A stretch of 64,000 nucleotides of DNA from Cohnella nanjingensis (GCF_014212125.1 NZ_JACJVP010000011.1:124001-188000); one strand, 5' to 3'; positions 51,683-60,052 are shown, numbered from the stretch's first letter. Numbers and translations are program-made. Notes: generated by a model not told the origin, from the letters alone.

Positions 51683-52282
51683 ATGAAAAAAGGAGAACGG
51701 ACACGAGAACACATCATTATGAGATCGGCCGCAATCTTTAATCAAAGAGGATATGCTGGTACATCCCTAAACGATATTATTGCCGAAACCGGGATTAAGA
51801 AAGGGGGTATTTATCGACATTTTGCTAGTAAAGACGAGATTGCGCTTGAAGCCTACAATTACGCTGCCAGTATGGTCACCAATAAATTTTCTGAGGCGGT
51901 CGATCAAGAGCAGTCCGCTTCTGGTCGGTTGATTGCTTTTTTTCGTGTTTATGAGGATGTTGTCAACAATCCGCCATTTATTGGCGGATGTCCCATGCAG
52001 AATACGGCTGTTGAAAGTGATGACGCTCATTTGGAGCTTCGAGATCGAGCAAGACAAGGGATGCATACCGCCTTGGATATGATGAAGAGCATAATTCGTG
52101 ACGGAATTAAAGCTGGGGAGTTTAAGGAAGATCTGGATTCAGATGCTCTTGCTTCATTTGCATTTTCCTTGTTGGAAGGAAGCATTTTATTGAGCAAGTT
52201 GGATGGGGATAATAAGCATATTCAAATGAATATAGCGAACTTCTCATCATACTTGAAGCAATGTTGCCTACAGACCAGTTAA
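51683..52282 (+). CDS. TetR/AcrR-family transcriptional repressor
   Basis: 199 aa. Helix-turn-helix at residues about 10-50: IFNQRGYAGTSLNDIIAETG then KKGGIYRHFASKDEI. The C-terminal helical ligand domain contains PPFIGGCPMQNTAVES, typical of the YxaF/LmrA-like TetR subgroup that controls drug exporters. ATG 51683 is chosen because CGGAGG lies 6 bases upstream; ATG 51662 would place the ribosome site inside the gene. Divergent from gap-MFS, which it presumably represses until a ligand binds. Confidence 0.92.
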   Translation: MKKGERTREHIIMRSAAIFNQRGYAGTSLNDIIAETGIKKGGIYRHFASKDEIALEAYNYAASMVTNKFSEAVDQEQSASGRLIAFFRVYEDVVNNPPFIGGCPMQNTAVESDDAHLELRDRARQGMHTALDMMKSIIRDGIKAGEFKEDLDSDALASFAFSLLEGSILLSKLDGDNKHIQMNIANFSSYLKQCCLQTS

Positions 52283-52350
52283 CCAGATGATCTGGCATAT
52301 CGGCCGCTTTTTGATGACTTTCCGGGAAGCCTTGCGGAGCTTGGGAAAGA

Positions 52351-52404
52351 CCAAAAAACCCGCGAAAAGCCTTGATTCTACAAGGCTTTTCGTGGGTTTT
52401 TTGG
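52351..52404 (+). terminator. bidirectional terminator, 24-bp stem
   Basis: CCAAAAAACCCGCGAAAAGC and onward (52351-52374) pairs with 52381-52404 around ATTCTA, with one G-U pair. The A-run on one side and T-run on the other make it able to terminate from either strand. It ends the tetR transcript. Between here and the next gene only weak open frames exist. Confidence 0.9.
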
Positions 52405-52543
52405 TTATTGAGAAGTAGTACCCATCCTTGAACCATCCCGGCTACGATGCCTAATACGGTTGCTGACAGTACCATTTGCTTCAAGACCATTTCGTTGCGT
52501 ATTTGCAGCATCTCATCCATGGTGATGTGAAGGGAGAAGCGTC

Positions 52544-52711
52544 ATGTATGCTTTCGATCGTCAGGATAAATGGCTGATGCGGCTTTCCGTTTCGTGCTTT
52601 AAGAAAAACCGGGAACGTACTCGTTCGAGACTGTCGTTAAGATATGATTTCGAAAGGAAAAAGCGTGGAAATGGTCGAAAAGATTGGAATAGACTAAAAT
52701 GGATGATATAG
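52544..52711 (+). CDS. small basic hypothetical protein (55 aa)
   Basis: ATG 52544 follows AAGGGAGAAG by a suitable distance and opens a 55-codon frame ending TAG at 52709-52711. The product (MYAFDRQDKWLMRLSVSCFK then a Lys/Arg-rich half) is very basic, without recognisable domain. Its end lies 41 bp before the kinase start in the same direction, so it could be a leader peptide or a small cotranscribed protein. It may also be chance. Confidence 0.35.
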   Translation: MYAFDRQDKWLMRLSVSCFKKNRERTRSRLSLRYDFERKKRGNGRKDWNRLKWMI

Positions 52712-52752
52712 GTAATCGGTGTCGGAAAATGATATTTTGGAGGTGCGACTGG

Positions 52753-53985
52753 ATGAAGGATCTTCTATTGGATTTACTGTCTCTTTTATTTCCGATTTTG
52801 TTTTATCAATTCGTTGCACTGACAAAAACGATCCCATCCAAGGGTTGGCAGGATCAATTAGGATTGGGGTTCGTATGCGGAACAGCGATCATTTCTTCCA
52901 TGCTATTGCCTGACCTCATTACAAATGATTTTAACGGCGATTTAAGAAACATCCCGCTCATCATCTCCTTGTTGTATGGAGGATATGCTGCTGGGCTTGT
53001 TTCTTTTCTCTGCTTCCTGACGGTGCGGTGCTTGATTGAAGTTGACGGGCTGGCGATGGCGATATTGGCTTCACTGATGGTTTTGACGATCACCTCATTT
53101 TTCCGTCCTCGCTTTGCAAAGCGGTTACCCCGATGGCGGTTTTTCATCGCGATAAGTTTAACGTTAGTTTCGTTTATGATTTCCTGGTATTTTTCGCCTC
53201 TCGATCACCCGTTCTTGGAATCTATCTTATGGAGAATTGCTCTCATTCATTTGGTTGCCATGGGCATGATTACTTTTATAATGGAGGTAACGCTCAAAAC
53301 GAAGAGGTTGCAAGAGCAGATCTTGTCTACAGAAAAAATGAATTTAGCCAGTCGGTTGGCCTCCTCCGTAGCTCATGAAATCCGTTCTCCGTTAACGGTG
53401 GTTAAAGGCTTTTTACAACTGGCCAAGGGCAACTTGGAAGGGAAAAATAAAGATTACATTGAAAATTCCTTGACTGAACTGACCCGAGCAGAATATGTCA
53501 TCAACGATTTTCTCAATTATGCAAAGCCGCAATTAGAAAAAATGGAAACCATCTCCGTCACTGAAACGTTAGATCAAATAAGCCAAACCGTTTCCTCTTT
53601 AGCCTCATTGCACAATGTAAACGTAGTTATCGATGCTAACGAAAAACTTTGGATTCGGGCAGATCAGCTAAAAATAAAACAGGCGCTTGTCAATATTCTC
53701 AAAAACGCCATAGAGGCATCAACGAAGGGGGGAACTGTGTTATTAAAAGCATATCGCGAATCCGACAATATCCATATCCAAATTTGCGATGAAGGAGAGG
53801 GGATGACAACGGGAGAGTTGACGAGATTAGGAACCCCGTTCTACTCAACGAAAAATAATGGTACAGGTCTTGGATTAATGGTGGCCTTCAGGATTATTCA
53901 AGCAACCGGCGGACATTTGGAGTATAAAAGCGAAAAAGGAAAGGGGACAAATGCTGTCGTAATGTTGCCGACGGTCAACGGATGA
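52753..53985 (+). CDS. sensor histidine kinase, KinB-like (sporulation-kinase type)
   Basis: 410 aa. Six or so membrane helices in residues 1-180 (5TM-LYT-like), then HisKA with AHEIRSPLTVVKGFLQL (His208) and a complete ATPase domain (KNAIEAS, CDEGEGM, GTGLGLMVAFRI). Architecture and length match KinB-type kinases that feed the Spo0 phosphorelay in Bacillales. TTGGAGGTG lies 9 bases before ATG 52753; the frame is open to 52699 but without a ribosome site. No response regulator is adjacent, as expected of an orphan phosphorelay kinase. Confidence 0.9.
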   Translation: MKDLLLDLLSLLFPILFYQFVALTKTIPSKGWQDQLGLGFVCGTAIISSMLLPDLITNDFNGDLRNIPLIISLLYGGYAAGLVSFLCFLTVRCLIEVDGLAMAILASLMVLTITSFFRPRFAKRLPRWRFFIAISLTLVSFMISWYFSPLDHPFLESILWRIALIHLVAMGMITFIMEVTLKTKRLQEQILSTEKMNLASRLASSVAHEIRSPLTVVKGFLQLAKGNLEGKNKDYIENSLTELTRAEYVINDFLNYAKPQLEKMETISVTETLDQISQTVSSLASLHNVNVVIDANEKLWIRADQLKIKQALVNILKNAIEASTKGGTVLLKAYRESDNIHIQICDEGEGMTTGELTRLGTPFYSTKNNGTGLGLMVAFRIIQATGGHLEYKSEKGKGTNAVVMLPTVNG

Positions 53986-54495
53986 AAACCAAATTGAATT
54001 CTATAAAGGTATTTCTTCACATGAGAAAGGGTCTGTGCGGGATTTGACGCTTACGAACTGGGAGAGGCCCATGCGCATTAGCATGGGCCTACTTGTTTTG
54101 GACAACCAGAATAAGCGTCAGACAAGATCTGATCTTTAGCAGCACGGTTGCAACGATCTAGACAACACAAAGATGTTTATTGCAAATGAGAAGAATAAGG
54201 GATATCGAAAAAGCTCAAGCCGTTCTACCCCTAACTATCTGTCTGCGGCTGTCGATCCGTGCAATTGCATATAAAATTGTAGTGGTGCTTGCTAAGGCTG
54301 GCACGTAATGCAGCATGTTGGAATGGATAGCTACTCTCTTCTGGAGGCAACGCGCGTAAATTGGAGCTAGTGCTGTGTCCATAATGATGCTGGATCGTGC
54401 CAAACAGATTCCGTTGAAGCAGCTTTTTCTGGCGAGCGATTGATAACGTCCATACCCGGCTCCGTGCGCCCCGCGTTGTATCCGGAGCTGTTGTT
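53986..54495 (+). other. AT-rich stretch without a recognisable gene
   Basis: Apart from the terminator at 54064-54098 I see only short open frames without ribosome sites or familiar motifs. The stretch lies between the kinase and two truncated genes and could hold decayed mobile DNA, but no transposase, integrase or inverted-repeat ends are recognisable. Confidence 0.5.
54064..54098 (+). terminator. terminator after the KinB-like gene
   Basis: AGGCCCATGC (54064-54073) pairs perfectly with GCATGGGCCT (54080-54089) around GCATTA, followed by ACTTGTTTT. Confidence 0.8.
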
Positions 54496-54965
54496 TTAAC
54501 GTTCGAGCCGTCGCAACACGACAAGACCACCTTTGGCGGCTGGGAGCTCGTGAAGGCCATTCAGTAGCTTGATTCGGCGGGACAACGCGACCCGTCCGCG
54601 GCAATCGTAGACCGTCATCTCGTAGTCGTTATGGTCCGGCAGATCATGGCAACGGATGACAAGCTGTTCGCCGTACGTTCCGTTGGCGACGATAAAGCGG
54701 TCGCATGCGCCGCGCATTGGGACGACGATGTTCGCGTACACCGCCGCGATTTGCGTGCCGTCGCGCTGCGCGACGACGATAGGATAGTTCAGTTCGGGCT
54801 GCTGCGGCGCCAGCTCGCCCCGCAGCAGAACGTCGCGGTGCTCCCGGAAGAAGCCGAGCCAGAACTGGAGCATCTCCGCGTATTCCGCTCCAATCTTGTC
54901 GAGCCGTACGGAAATTTGTGGCACTGAAAACAGAACATTGACAAGCTGCATGGCGGCACTCTCGT
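54496..54965 (-). pseudogene. C-terminal fragment of an alpha-galactosidase-like (GH36-type) gene
   Basis: About 155 codons on the minus strand read like the C-terminal end of GH36-type alpha-galactosidases: [33 protein letters not shown], a beta-rich tail and a stop at 54496-54498. Upstream the frame stays open only as the antisense of the ABC ATPase gene on the other strand, and no catalytic domain is present. The junction with the ssuB-like fragment lies near 54957-54980; the assignment of the few bases there is uncertain. No start codon or ribosome site of its own. Family identity is inferred from the pattern of the fragment. Confidence 0.7.
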
Positions 54966-55489
54966 TCCAGGAATCCCGCCTGCTCCCTTGGAAGTCCGTC
55001 CTCGACAACGTCAGAATCGGGGCCAAGAATGACCGCAAGCTTGCAGAGGAAGCGCTTCGCCAGGTCGGTTTGGCCGAGCGGGGCAAGGAGTGGCCCTCGG
55101 TGCTGTCCGGCGGACAGAAGCAGCGCGTCGCGCTTGCCCGCGCGCTGGCGAGCCGCCCCCGGCTGCTGCTGCTCGACGAGCCGCTGGGGGCGCTCGATGC
55201 GCTGACCCGCATCGAGATGCAGCAGTTGATCGAGGAGCTGTGGATTCAAGAAGGATTCACGGTCATTCTCGTCACGCATGACGTCAGCGAAGCGGTCTCC
55301 CTCGCCGACCGTGTTCTTCTCATCGAGCAGGAGCGCGTGGCCATGGATACGAGAATTGCCCTGGATCGGCCCCGGGAGAGGAACAGCGGCTTCGCCCACT
55401 ACGAGCAAATCATCCTGAACCGCGTGCTGGGCCGCAGCGATTCGGCCTCGTATCCGACGAAGGACCGCAGGCTGAGCTACTCCATCTAA
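54962..55489 (+). pseudogene. ssuB: truncated ABC transporter ATPase (SsuB/TauB-like), N-terminus lost
   Basis: The segment begins in the Q-loop ([16 protein letters not shown]) and then has the ABC signature [19 protein letters not shown], Walker B LLLLDEP, D-loop and the H-loop THDVSEA. Roughly the first 80-90 residues, including Walker A, are missing, so it cannot bind ATP normally. The pattern ([24 protein letters not shown]) is that of nitrate/sulfonate/taurine ATPases. An ATG at 54896 keeps the frame open but the added residues are antisense of the alpha-galactosidase fragment. No matching permease or binding protein gene is in the window. Confidence 0.8.
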
Positions 55490-55522
55490 CCCCACTTCAC
55501 GCGGAAAGGAAAGATTGCAGCT

Positions 55523-56002
55523 ATGTCTACTATTGTTGCCTCCTCCGAGAATGTCCGGAGCGCGGATTCGGAGCAATTGATCAAGGAGCTGAGCGCGGAG
55601 CTGGCCGCGCTGTACGAAGTGTCCGACGGAGGAGCCGGCTTCCATCCGGAGGATGTCGAGCAGCCGCGTTCCGCCTTTGTCGTCGCCCGTCTGAACGGCT
55701 ATCCGGTCGGATGCGGGGCGCTTCGCCCTCTTGACGACAACGCCGCCGAGATCAAACGCATGTACACCCGCTCCGATTATCGCCGGCAAGGCGTCGGACA
55801 GGCGATCATCGCGGAGTTGGAGCGTCTGGCGCTCGAATTCGGTTACGCGAGTCTTAAGCTCCAGACAGGCCCTCTCCAACCGGAGGCCGTCAAGCTGTAC
55901 GAACGCGTCGGTTATTACCCGATTCCGCGCTTCGAGGGAGATTGGGAGCTCGTCCATGCTTATCGGAAGGATCTGGTCCCTGCCGAAATCAACCGACCCT
56001 AG
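55523..56002 (+). CDS. GNAT-family N-acetyltransferase
   Basis: 159 aa with one GNAT domain: VGCGALRPLDDNAAEIKRM (beta4 region) then YRRQGVGQAIIAELE, the acetyl-CoA pyrophosphate loop, and LYERVGYY near the end. Transfers acetyl from acetyl-CoA to an amine; substrate unknown. GGAAAGGAAAG lies about 10 bases before ATG 55523. It is 33 bp after the ssuB-like remnant and 14 bp before the HisC-like gene, in the same direction. Confidence 0.88.
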   Translation: MSTIVASSENVRSADSEQLIKELSAELAALYEVSDGGAGFHPEDVEQPRSAFVVARLNGYPVGCGALRPLDDNAAEIKRMYTRSDYRRQGVGQAIIAELERLALEFGYASLKLQTGPLQPEAVKLYERVGYYPIPRFEGDWELVHAYRKDLVPAEINRP

Positions 56003-56016
56003 AAGGAGGTTCTTCC

Positions 56017-57120
56017 ATGTGCGCACTTCCGATCCGGGAATCGCTTAGAAGCATTCACGTTTACATTCCGGCCAAATCGACCGAGGAGACGAAGCGAGGA
56101 GCGGCGGATTCCGCTCCCGTCGTCCGGCTCGCGGCGAACGAGAATACGATCGGCTTCTCGCCGCTTGCGGAGCAGGCGATCCGCGAGGCGGCCGCCACGC
56201 TATTCCTGTATCCGGACAGCTACTCCACCCGGCTGCGCTCCAAGCTCGCCGCAAGCCGAGGCTACAGTCCGGATCGTCTACTCTTCGGCAACGGCTCGTT
56301 CGAGCTGCTGTCTCTGGCCGCGCTAGCCTACCTGAGCGCAGGCGACGAGGCCGTCATTCCTGTCCCGTCGTTCGGCTGGTACAAGGTGGCCACTCTAGCG
56401 GCCGGAGGGGTGCCGGTCGAGGTGCCGCTTCGTAACCACAAGATCGGACTTGACGATCTGAAGCGCGCGATCACGGATCGCACCCGCCTCATCTGGCTGT
56501 GCAATCCGAACAACCCGACGGGAACGTATTACGGGACGGAGGAGCTGGAACAATTCCTCGCAGACCTTGCGCCATATGTCGCCGTCGTTGTGGACGAAGC
56601 CTATTACGAGTATGCGGAGCAGCCCGACTATCCCGATACCGTCAAGCTGCTCGACCGCTATCCGAATCTAATCGCGCTTCGAACCTTCTCCAAAGTGTAC
56701 GGTCTCGCCGGCTTGCGAATCGGCTACGCGATCGCCGCGCCCGAAACGATCCGGACGATTAACCGGATCCGTATTCCTCCGAACGTGAACGTGCTGGCGG
56801 AAGCGGCGGCGGCCGCGAGTCTCGACGACGCGGAATTCGTAACGGCCGTCCTGGACAACAATCGGGCCGGCAAGCATTATTACTACGAGTCCTTCCGCGA
56901 GATGGGCCTCGCCTATCTTCCGACGGAGACCAACTTCATTATGGTGGATCTCGCACAGGACAGCACCCCGGTCTTTCAAGAGCTGCTGAGACGCGGGGTG
57001 CTCGTTCGCGCCGGCAGCGACTTCGGCATGCCGACCTGGCTTCGAATCACGATCGGGAAGCCGGAAGAGAATCGGCTCGTTATCGAGAAGCTTAACGAAG
57101 TTCTCGCGGCGAGAGTGTGA
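56017..57120 (+). CDS. hisC: histidinol-phosphate aminotransferase-like PLP enzyme (HisC family)
   Basis: 367 aa, fold-type I class I/II aminotransferase. VRLAANENTIGFSP near the N-terminus, CNPNNPTGTYY, DEAYYEYA, and TFSKVYGLAGLRIGY with the PLP-binding Lys are HisC hallmarks. Transfers amino groups between histidinol phosphate (or an aromatic amino acid) and 2-oxoglutarate. AAGGAGG is 7 bases before ATG 56017. No other his genes are adjacent, so it may be a paralogue with another substrate. Its stop codon directly abuts the tRNA-Leu-like copy at 57121. Confidence 0.88.
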   Translation: MCALPIRESLRSIHVYIPAKSTEETKRGAADSAPVVRLAANENTIGFSPLAEQAIREAAATLFLYPDSYSTRLRSKLAASRGYSPDRLLFGNGSFELLSLAALAYLSAGDEAVIPVPSFGWYKVATLAAGGVPVEVPLRNHKIGLDDLKRAITDRTRLIWLCNPNNPTGTYYGTEELEQFLADLAPYVAVVVDEAYYEYAEQPDYPDTVKLLDRYPNLIALRTFSKVYGLAGLRIGYAIAAPETIRTINRIRIPPNVNVLAEAAAAASLDDAEFVTAVLDNNRAGKHYYYESFREMGLAYLPTETNFIMVDLAQDSTPVFQELLRRGVLVRAGSDFGMPTWLRITIGKPEENRLVIEKLNEVLAARV

Positions 57121-57211
57121 GCGGTCCGCAGAGCGGTATTGGCAGACGCGCTGGATTCAGGTTCCAGTGGGCTAACCCCCCGTGGAGGTTCGAGTCCTCT
57201 CGACCGCGCCA
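57121..57211 (+). tRNA. second tRNA-Leu(CAG)-like sequence, aberrant 5' part (probably a degenerate copy)
   Basis: From 57140 onward it repeats the tRNA-Leu at 48759: TTGGCAGACGCGCTGGATTC, the same anticodon arm (CAG), a good variable-arm hairpin (GGGCTAACCCC), identical T arm and CGACCGC acceptor strand with CCA. The 5' part differs: GCGGTCC leaves position 7 unpaired, and five rather than two bases separate acceptor and D stems. The discriminator is G, not A. It has no visible promoter, starting directly after the HisC stop codon. It is likely non-functional, but processing should be tested. Confidence 0.6.
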
Positions 57212-57225
57212 CATCATCAACGACA

Positions 57226-57265
57226 GGTTTCTGATTTGCCCATTCAGGCAGATTAGAAGCCTTTT
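57226..57265 (+). terminator. terminator after the second tRNA-Leu-like copy
   Basis: GGTTTCT (57226-57232) pairs with AGAAGCC (57255-57261, one G-U) then TTTTG. It is visibly related to 48860-48902, so homology extends past the tRNA itself. The following 57266-57378 shows no gene. Confidence 0.7.
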
Positions 57266-57378
57266 GTTGTTCAACAGGTTTAGGCTATTGCTCATCACTT
57301 GGGCCGATGAAATCTTGGAACTAGAGTCCAGGCGTGCATAAATGTTGGCAGTGGTGGAGAAGGAGGCGTCCTTGGTCG

Positions 57379-58365
57379 TCAAGCCTGCTGTTCCAGAGCC
57401 AGCAGAGCAACCGACAACCCGGCCGCATCCCCGATCTTTTCTCCCAAGCCTGCGGGTACGATGCGGCAAACGTTCAGCGATCGCGGCAGCGCCTCCTTGC
57501 GAAGCTCCCGAAGCACAAGCGGGGCAAGGAGGGATTCCTGCCGGGTGTAGATGCTGCCGATGACGATAACCTCGGGATTGAGCACGTCGATGAGAACCGC
57601 GAGTCCGCGCCCGAGCTGCCGGGCGACCGTGCCTATTATGGCAAGCGCCAGCTCGTCCCCGGCTTGCGCCGCTTCCCCTACCCGCTTGGCCGTGATTTCC
57701 TTCGGATCCCCGTCCTGCAGCATCGTCTTGTACCCCAGCTTCAGCCATTCGTCCAACCGGCAGCGAGCCAGCAGAGCGATGCCGCCGCCGCTGCAAAAGC
57801 CTTCGAAAGACCCTTCTTTGCCATAACCGAGAGGTCCGCTCTCTTCCATGCGGATATGACCGACTTCACCGGCCATATCGTTCGTACCGGCGTACAGTCG
57901 GCCGTTCAGGATAAGGCCTGCCCCCATCCCCGTGCCGAAGGTGAGAAACACCATATTTCTCGTCCCTCGTCCCGCTCCCCACTTCCACTCGGCCAATGCG
58001 CAGGCGTTGGCGTCGTTCTGCAAGGCGGCGGGAACGCCGTAGCGCTCGCGCCACGGCGCGACGACATCGATCCGATCCCATCCCGGCAAATTGGGCGGCG
58101 AGAGCACAAGCCCTCGCGCGCTGTCAAGCGGGCCGCCGCAGCTTACGCCGATGGATTGAAGAGCGCCTCGGCCTTCGCTTTCATGCTCGCGGAGCAAATC
58201 GTCCAGCGCCAAAGAGAGAGTCGCCAGCGTTTCTTCCGGGGTTGACGGCGTCGGGAACGTCTTTTTCCCGATTATTTCGATCGAATCCGCCGTCGGTCTC
58301 CCGAGGGAGGCCGCACATTTCGTTCCGCCGATGTCGATACCGCCGAACAGCTCGCTTACGCCCAT
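57379..58365 (-). CDS. ROK-family sugar kinase (glucokinase-like)
   Basis: 328 aa. Phosphate loop GGIDIGGTKCAASLG near residues 8-22; sugar-binding LQNDANACALAEW and GTGMGAGLI; then GEVGHIRME with the catalytic-site His and Glu. The zinc-binding CxCGxxGC motif usual after this point is absent (GYGKEGSFEGFCSGGG instead), which is worth noting. ATG 58365 follows AAGGAG on the minus strand; the longer frame upstream lies inside the SIS gene. Overlaps the SIS gene by 10 bp. Probably phosphorylates a hexose or its amino derivative as the last gene of the operon. Confidence 0.9.
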   Translation of the reverse strand: MGVSELFGGIDIGGTKCAASLGRPTADSIEIIGKKTFPTPSTPEETLATLSLALDDLLREHESEGRGALQSIGVSCGGPLDSARGLVLSPPNLPGWDRIDVVAPWRERYGVPAALQNDANACALAEWKWGAGRGTRNMVFLTFGTGMGAGLILNGRLYAGTNDMAGEVGHIRMEESGPLGYGKEGSFEGFCSGGGIALLARCRLDEWLKLGYKTMLQDGDPKEITAKRVGEAAQAGDELALAIIGTVARQLGRGLAVLIDVLNPEVIVIGSIYTRQESLLAPLVLRELRKEALPRSLNVCRIVPAGLGEKIGDAAGLSVALLALEQQA

Positions 58366-58994
58366 GGGAAAAACTCCTTCTCCAGAAGGATGCAAAGCGC
58401 GTGGTAAATGGGCAAATGCCGTTCCTGTATATCGGGGGTGGAATCGTATGGAACGCGAACGACCGTGTCGCAAAGTTCCTTCAGCTTTCCTCCGCTTCGC
58501 CCGGTAAAACCGACGGTCGCCAGCCCCATTGCCTTCGCGACCTGAACCGCACGGACGACGTTTGCCGAATTTCCCGACGTGCTGAACACGACCAGCGCAT
58601 CCTCTGGCCTTCCGTAGCCGTACACCTGCTGAGCGAACACCATATCGGCCGCCACGTCGTTGTTATATGCCGTTGAGAGCGCCGTATGGCTCACCAAGGA
58701 AATGGCGGGCAGCGCTCCTTGCAGATGATCGGCCAAATACGTACCCTCTTCGGTGCCGAAGATCATCCATTTCTCCCGTTCAGATGCCGGAAGCGGCCGT
58801 TGCGACATGAACCCCTTCATCAGCTCTCCGACGACATGCTCGCAATCGGCCGCGCTGCCGCCGTTGCCGGCGAGCAGCACTTTGCCGCCGCTCCCGTAGG
58901 TGCGCTTCAACGTCTCGAATGCCTGACGGATCTGACCCTCGCATTCCTTCAGTTCCGGATATCGGAGAATCAAACGCTCCAGTGTTGTTTCCAT
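58356..58994 (-). CDS. SIS-domain sugar phosphate isomerase (GmhA/DiaA-like)
   Basis: 212 aa with one SIS domain: KVLLAGNGGSAADCEHV, the phosphate-binding FSTSGNSANVVRA and GFTGRSGGKLKELCD. This is the pattern of phosphoheptose-isomerase-like proteins that bind a ketose/aldose phosphate. ATG 58994 lies close after AGGGGGATAAGG; the frame is open upstream only within the regulator gene. The coupled ROK kinase suggests phosphorylation and isomerisation of the same sugar. Heptose synthesis is possible but the partner genes are absent. Confidence 0.88.
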   Translation of the reverse strand: METTLERLILRYPELKECEGQIRQAFETLKRTYGSGGKVLLAGNGGSAADCEHVVGELMKGFMSQRPLPASEREKWMIFGTEEGTYLADHLQGALPAISLVSHTALSTAYNNDVAADMVFAQQVYGYGRPEDALVVFSTSGNSANVVRAVQVAKAMGLATVGFTGRSGGKLKELCDTVVRVPYDSTPDIQERHLPIYHALCILLEKEFFPWA

Positions 58995-59011
58995 CCTTAT
59001 CCCCCTGATCG

Positions 59012-60052
59012 TTATTGCGGTCCGTTTCCTTTGACGTGGAGAACCTCGCCCTGAACCGGGTAGCGGCCAGGCAGCCATAGCTCTCCTTGATTGTTTTGCG
59101 CGATTAGCCTTTGGTACGTTTTTTCCGCCATCTCTCTCATCGGCTGCTGATAGACGATCATCGGATACTTGGCCATTTCCGGAAGGAAGTCGATGACGGT
59201 CAGAGCGATATCCTGCCACCCGAACGATTCCAAACACCGGGCAGCCGCCAGTCCGACGGGACCGTTGCAGCACAATAGATTCGCGGGCAGCACGCCTTCT
59301 TCCCGAAGCCGCAGCAGCAGCGCGGTCGTCTCCCGCTCGACATCTCCGCCCCAAGGAATTCGGAACCTCCGGCCTTTTCCGCCGCTAGCTTCCTGAAAAG
59401 CCTGGTCTCTTTGCAGCTCGCTCGGCAGATTCAAGCCCTCATAACCGATATAGATGATTTCGCCCTCGAAGCCGGACCTAAGCTGCCCGTAAAGCTCCGT
59501 AACCGCGTGACGGTTGTCCAGTCCGACCGAATCGGCAACGTTCGTCTCGAACAATTGATCGAAGAGCACCAGGTTCATGCCGATCGAACGCAGCCGATTC
59601 AACAGTTCGAAATCGATATGCTCCGTCTGCGGCCATAATACGACGTTCCTGATGTTTTTCTTAATGAAGCGGTAATAAAGCTCATGCGAGGCGAAAGCCT
59701 GTCCTTGAAAATCTTGCTTAAACAAGACAAGCGAACCGTTCTCTTCCGCCACTCTTTCGAAATGCTCCATGAACGAAGCGAAGAAAGGATTGTGCACGGC
59801 CGCCACCAAGGCAATGATTTCAAGCGAACTTGTGAAGGCCCCCTTGCGAAACGAGACGACCGTTCCTTGCCCTTGTACGCTCGTTACCAGCCCTTCCTTC
59901 TTCATCTCCTCAAGCGCTTTGCGCACGGTGACTCGGCTCAGCTCGTATGTTTGACACAGCGCCTGCTCCGTCGGGAGGACATCGCCGCTCTTGTAGGTCC
60001 CGTTCAAAATCTGTTTCACGATCTCGTCTTTAAGCGTTAAGTACAAGGACAT
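59012..60052 (-). CDS. GntR/LacI-type transcriptional regulator (AraR-like)
   Basis: 346 aa. GntR winged helix in residues 1-70 (LPTEQALCQTYELSRVTVRK, SVQGQGTVVS), then a LacI-like ligand domain (VAAVHNPFFASFMEHFERVA). Same two-part design as the regulator at 26516. ATG 60052 puts the winged helix at the very N-terminus; longer starts to 60124 are possible. It lies between the dioxygenase and the isomerase and probably represses its own operon at the palindrome 60955-60983. Confidence 0.88.
   Translation of the reverse strand: MSLYLTLKDEIVKQILNGTYKSGDVLPTEQALCQTYELSRVTVRKALEEMKKEGLVTSVQGQGTVVSFRKGAFTSSLEIIALVAAVHNPFFASFMEHFERVAEENGSLVLFKQDFQGQAFASHELYYRFIKKNIRNVVLWPQTEHIDFELLNRLRSIGMNLVLFDQLFETNVADSVGLDNRHAVTELYGQLRSGFEGEIIYIGYEGLNLPSELQRDQAFQEASGGKGRRFRIPWGGDVERETTALLLRLREEGVLPANLLCCNGPVGLAAARCLESFGWQDIALTVIDFLPEMAKYPMIVYQQPMREMAEKTYQRLIAQNNQGELWLPGRYPVQGEVLHVKGNGPQ

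Noticed and set aside
52122-52520. 132-codon minus-strand frame starting MDEMLQIRNEMVLKQMVLSA
   Set aside because: The first 40 residues look membrane-like, but there is no ribosome site and the frame runs through the terminator hairpin and into the antisense of tetR; at most a decayed remnant.
54188-54310. 40-codon frame MRRIRDIEKAQAVLPLTICL
   Set aside because: No ribosome site, no homologous motif, within a stretch that looks non-coding.
54896-54961. Intact start of the ABC ATPase at ATG 54896
   Set aside because: The added residues are antisense of the alpha-galactosidase fragment and contain no Walker A motif.
57092-57796. Minus-strand frame containing GREDSNLHGGLAHW
   Set aside because: This peptide is the antisense translation of the tRNA-Leu-like sequence, a known false protein in databases; the rest is opposite the ROK gene.
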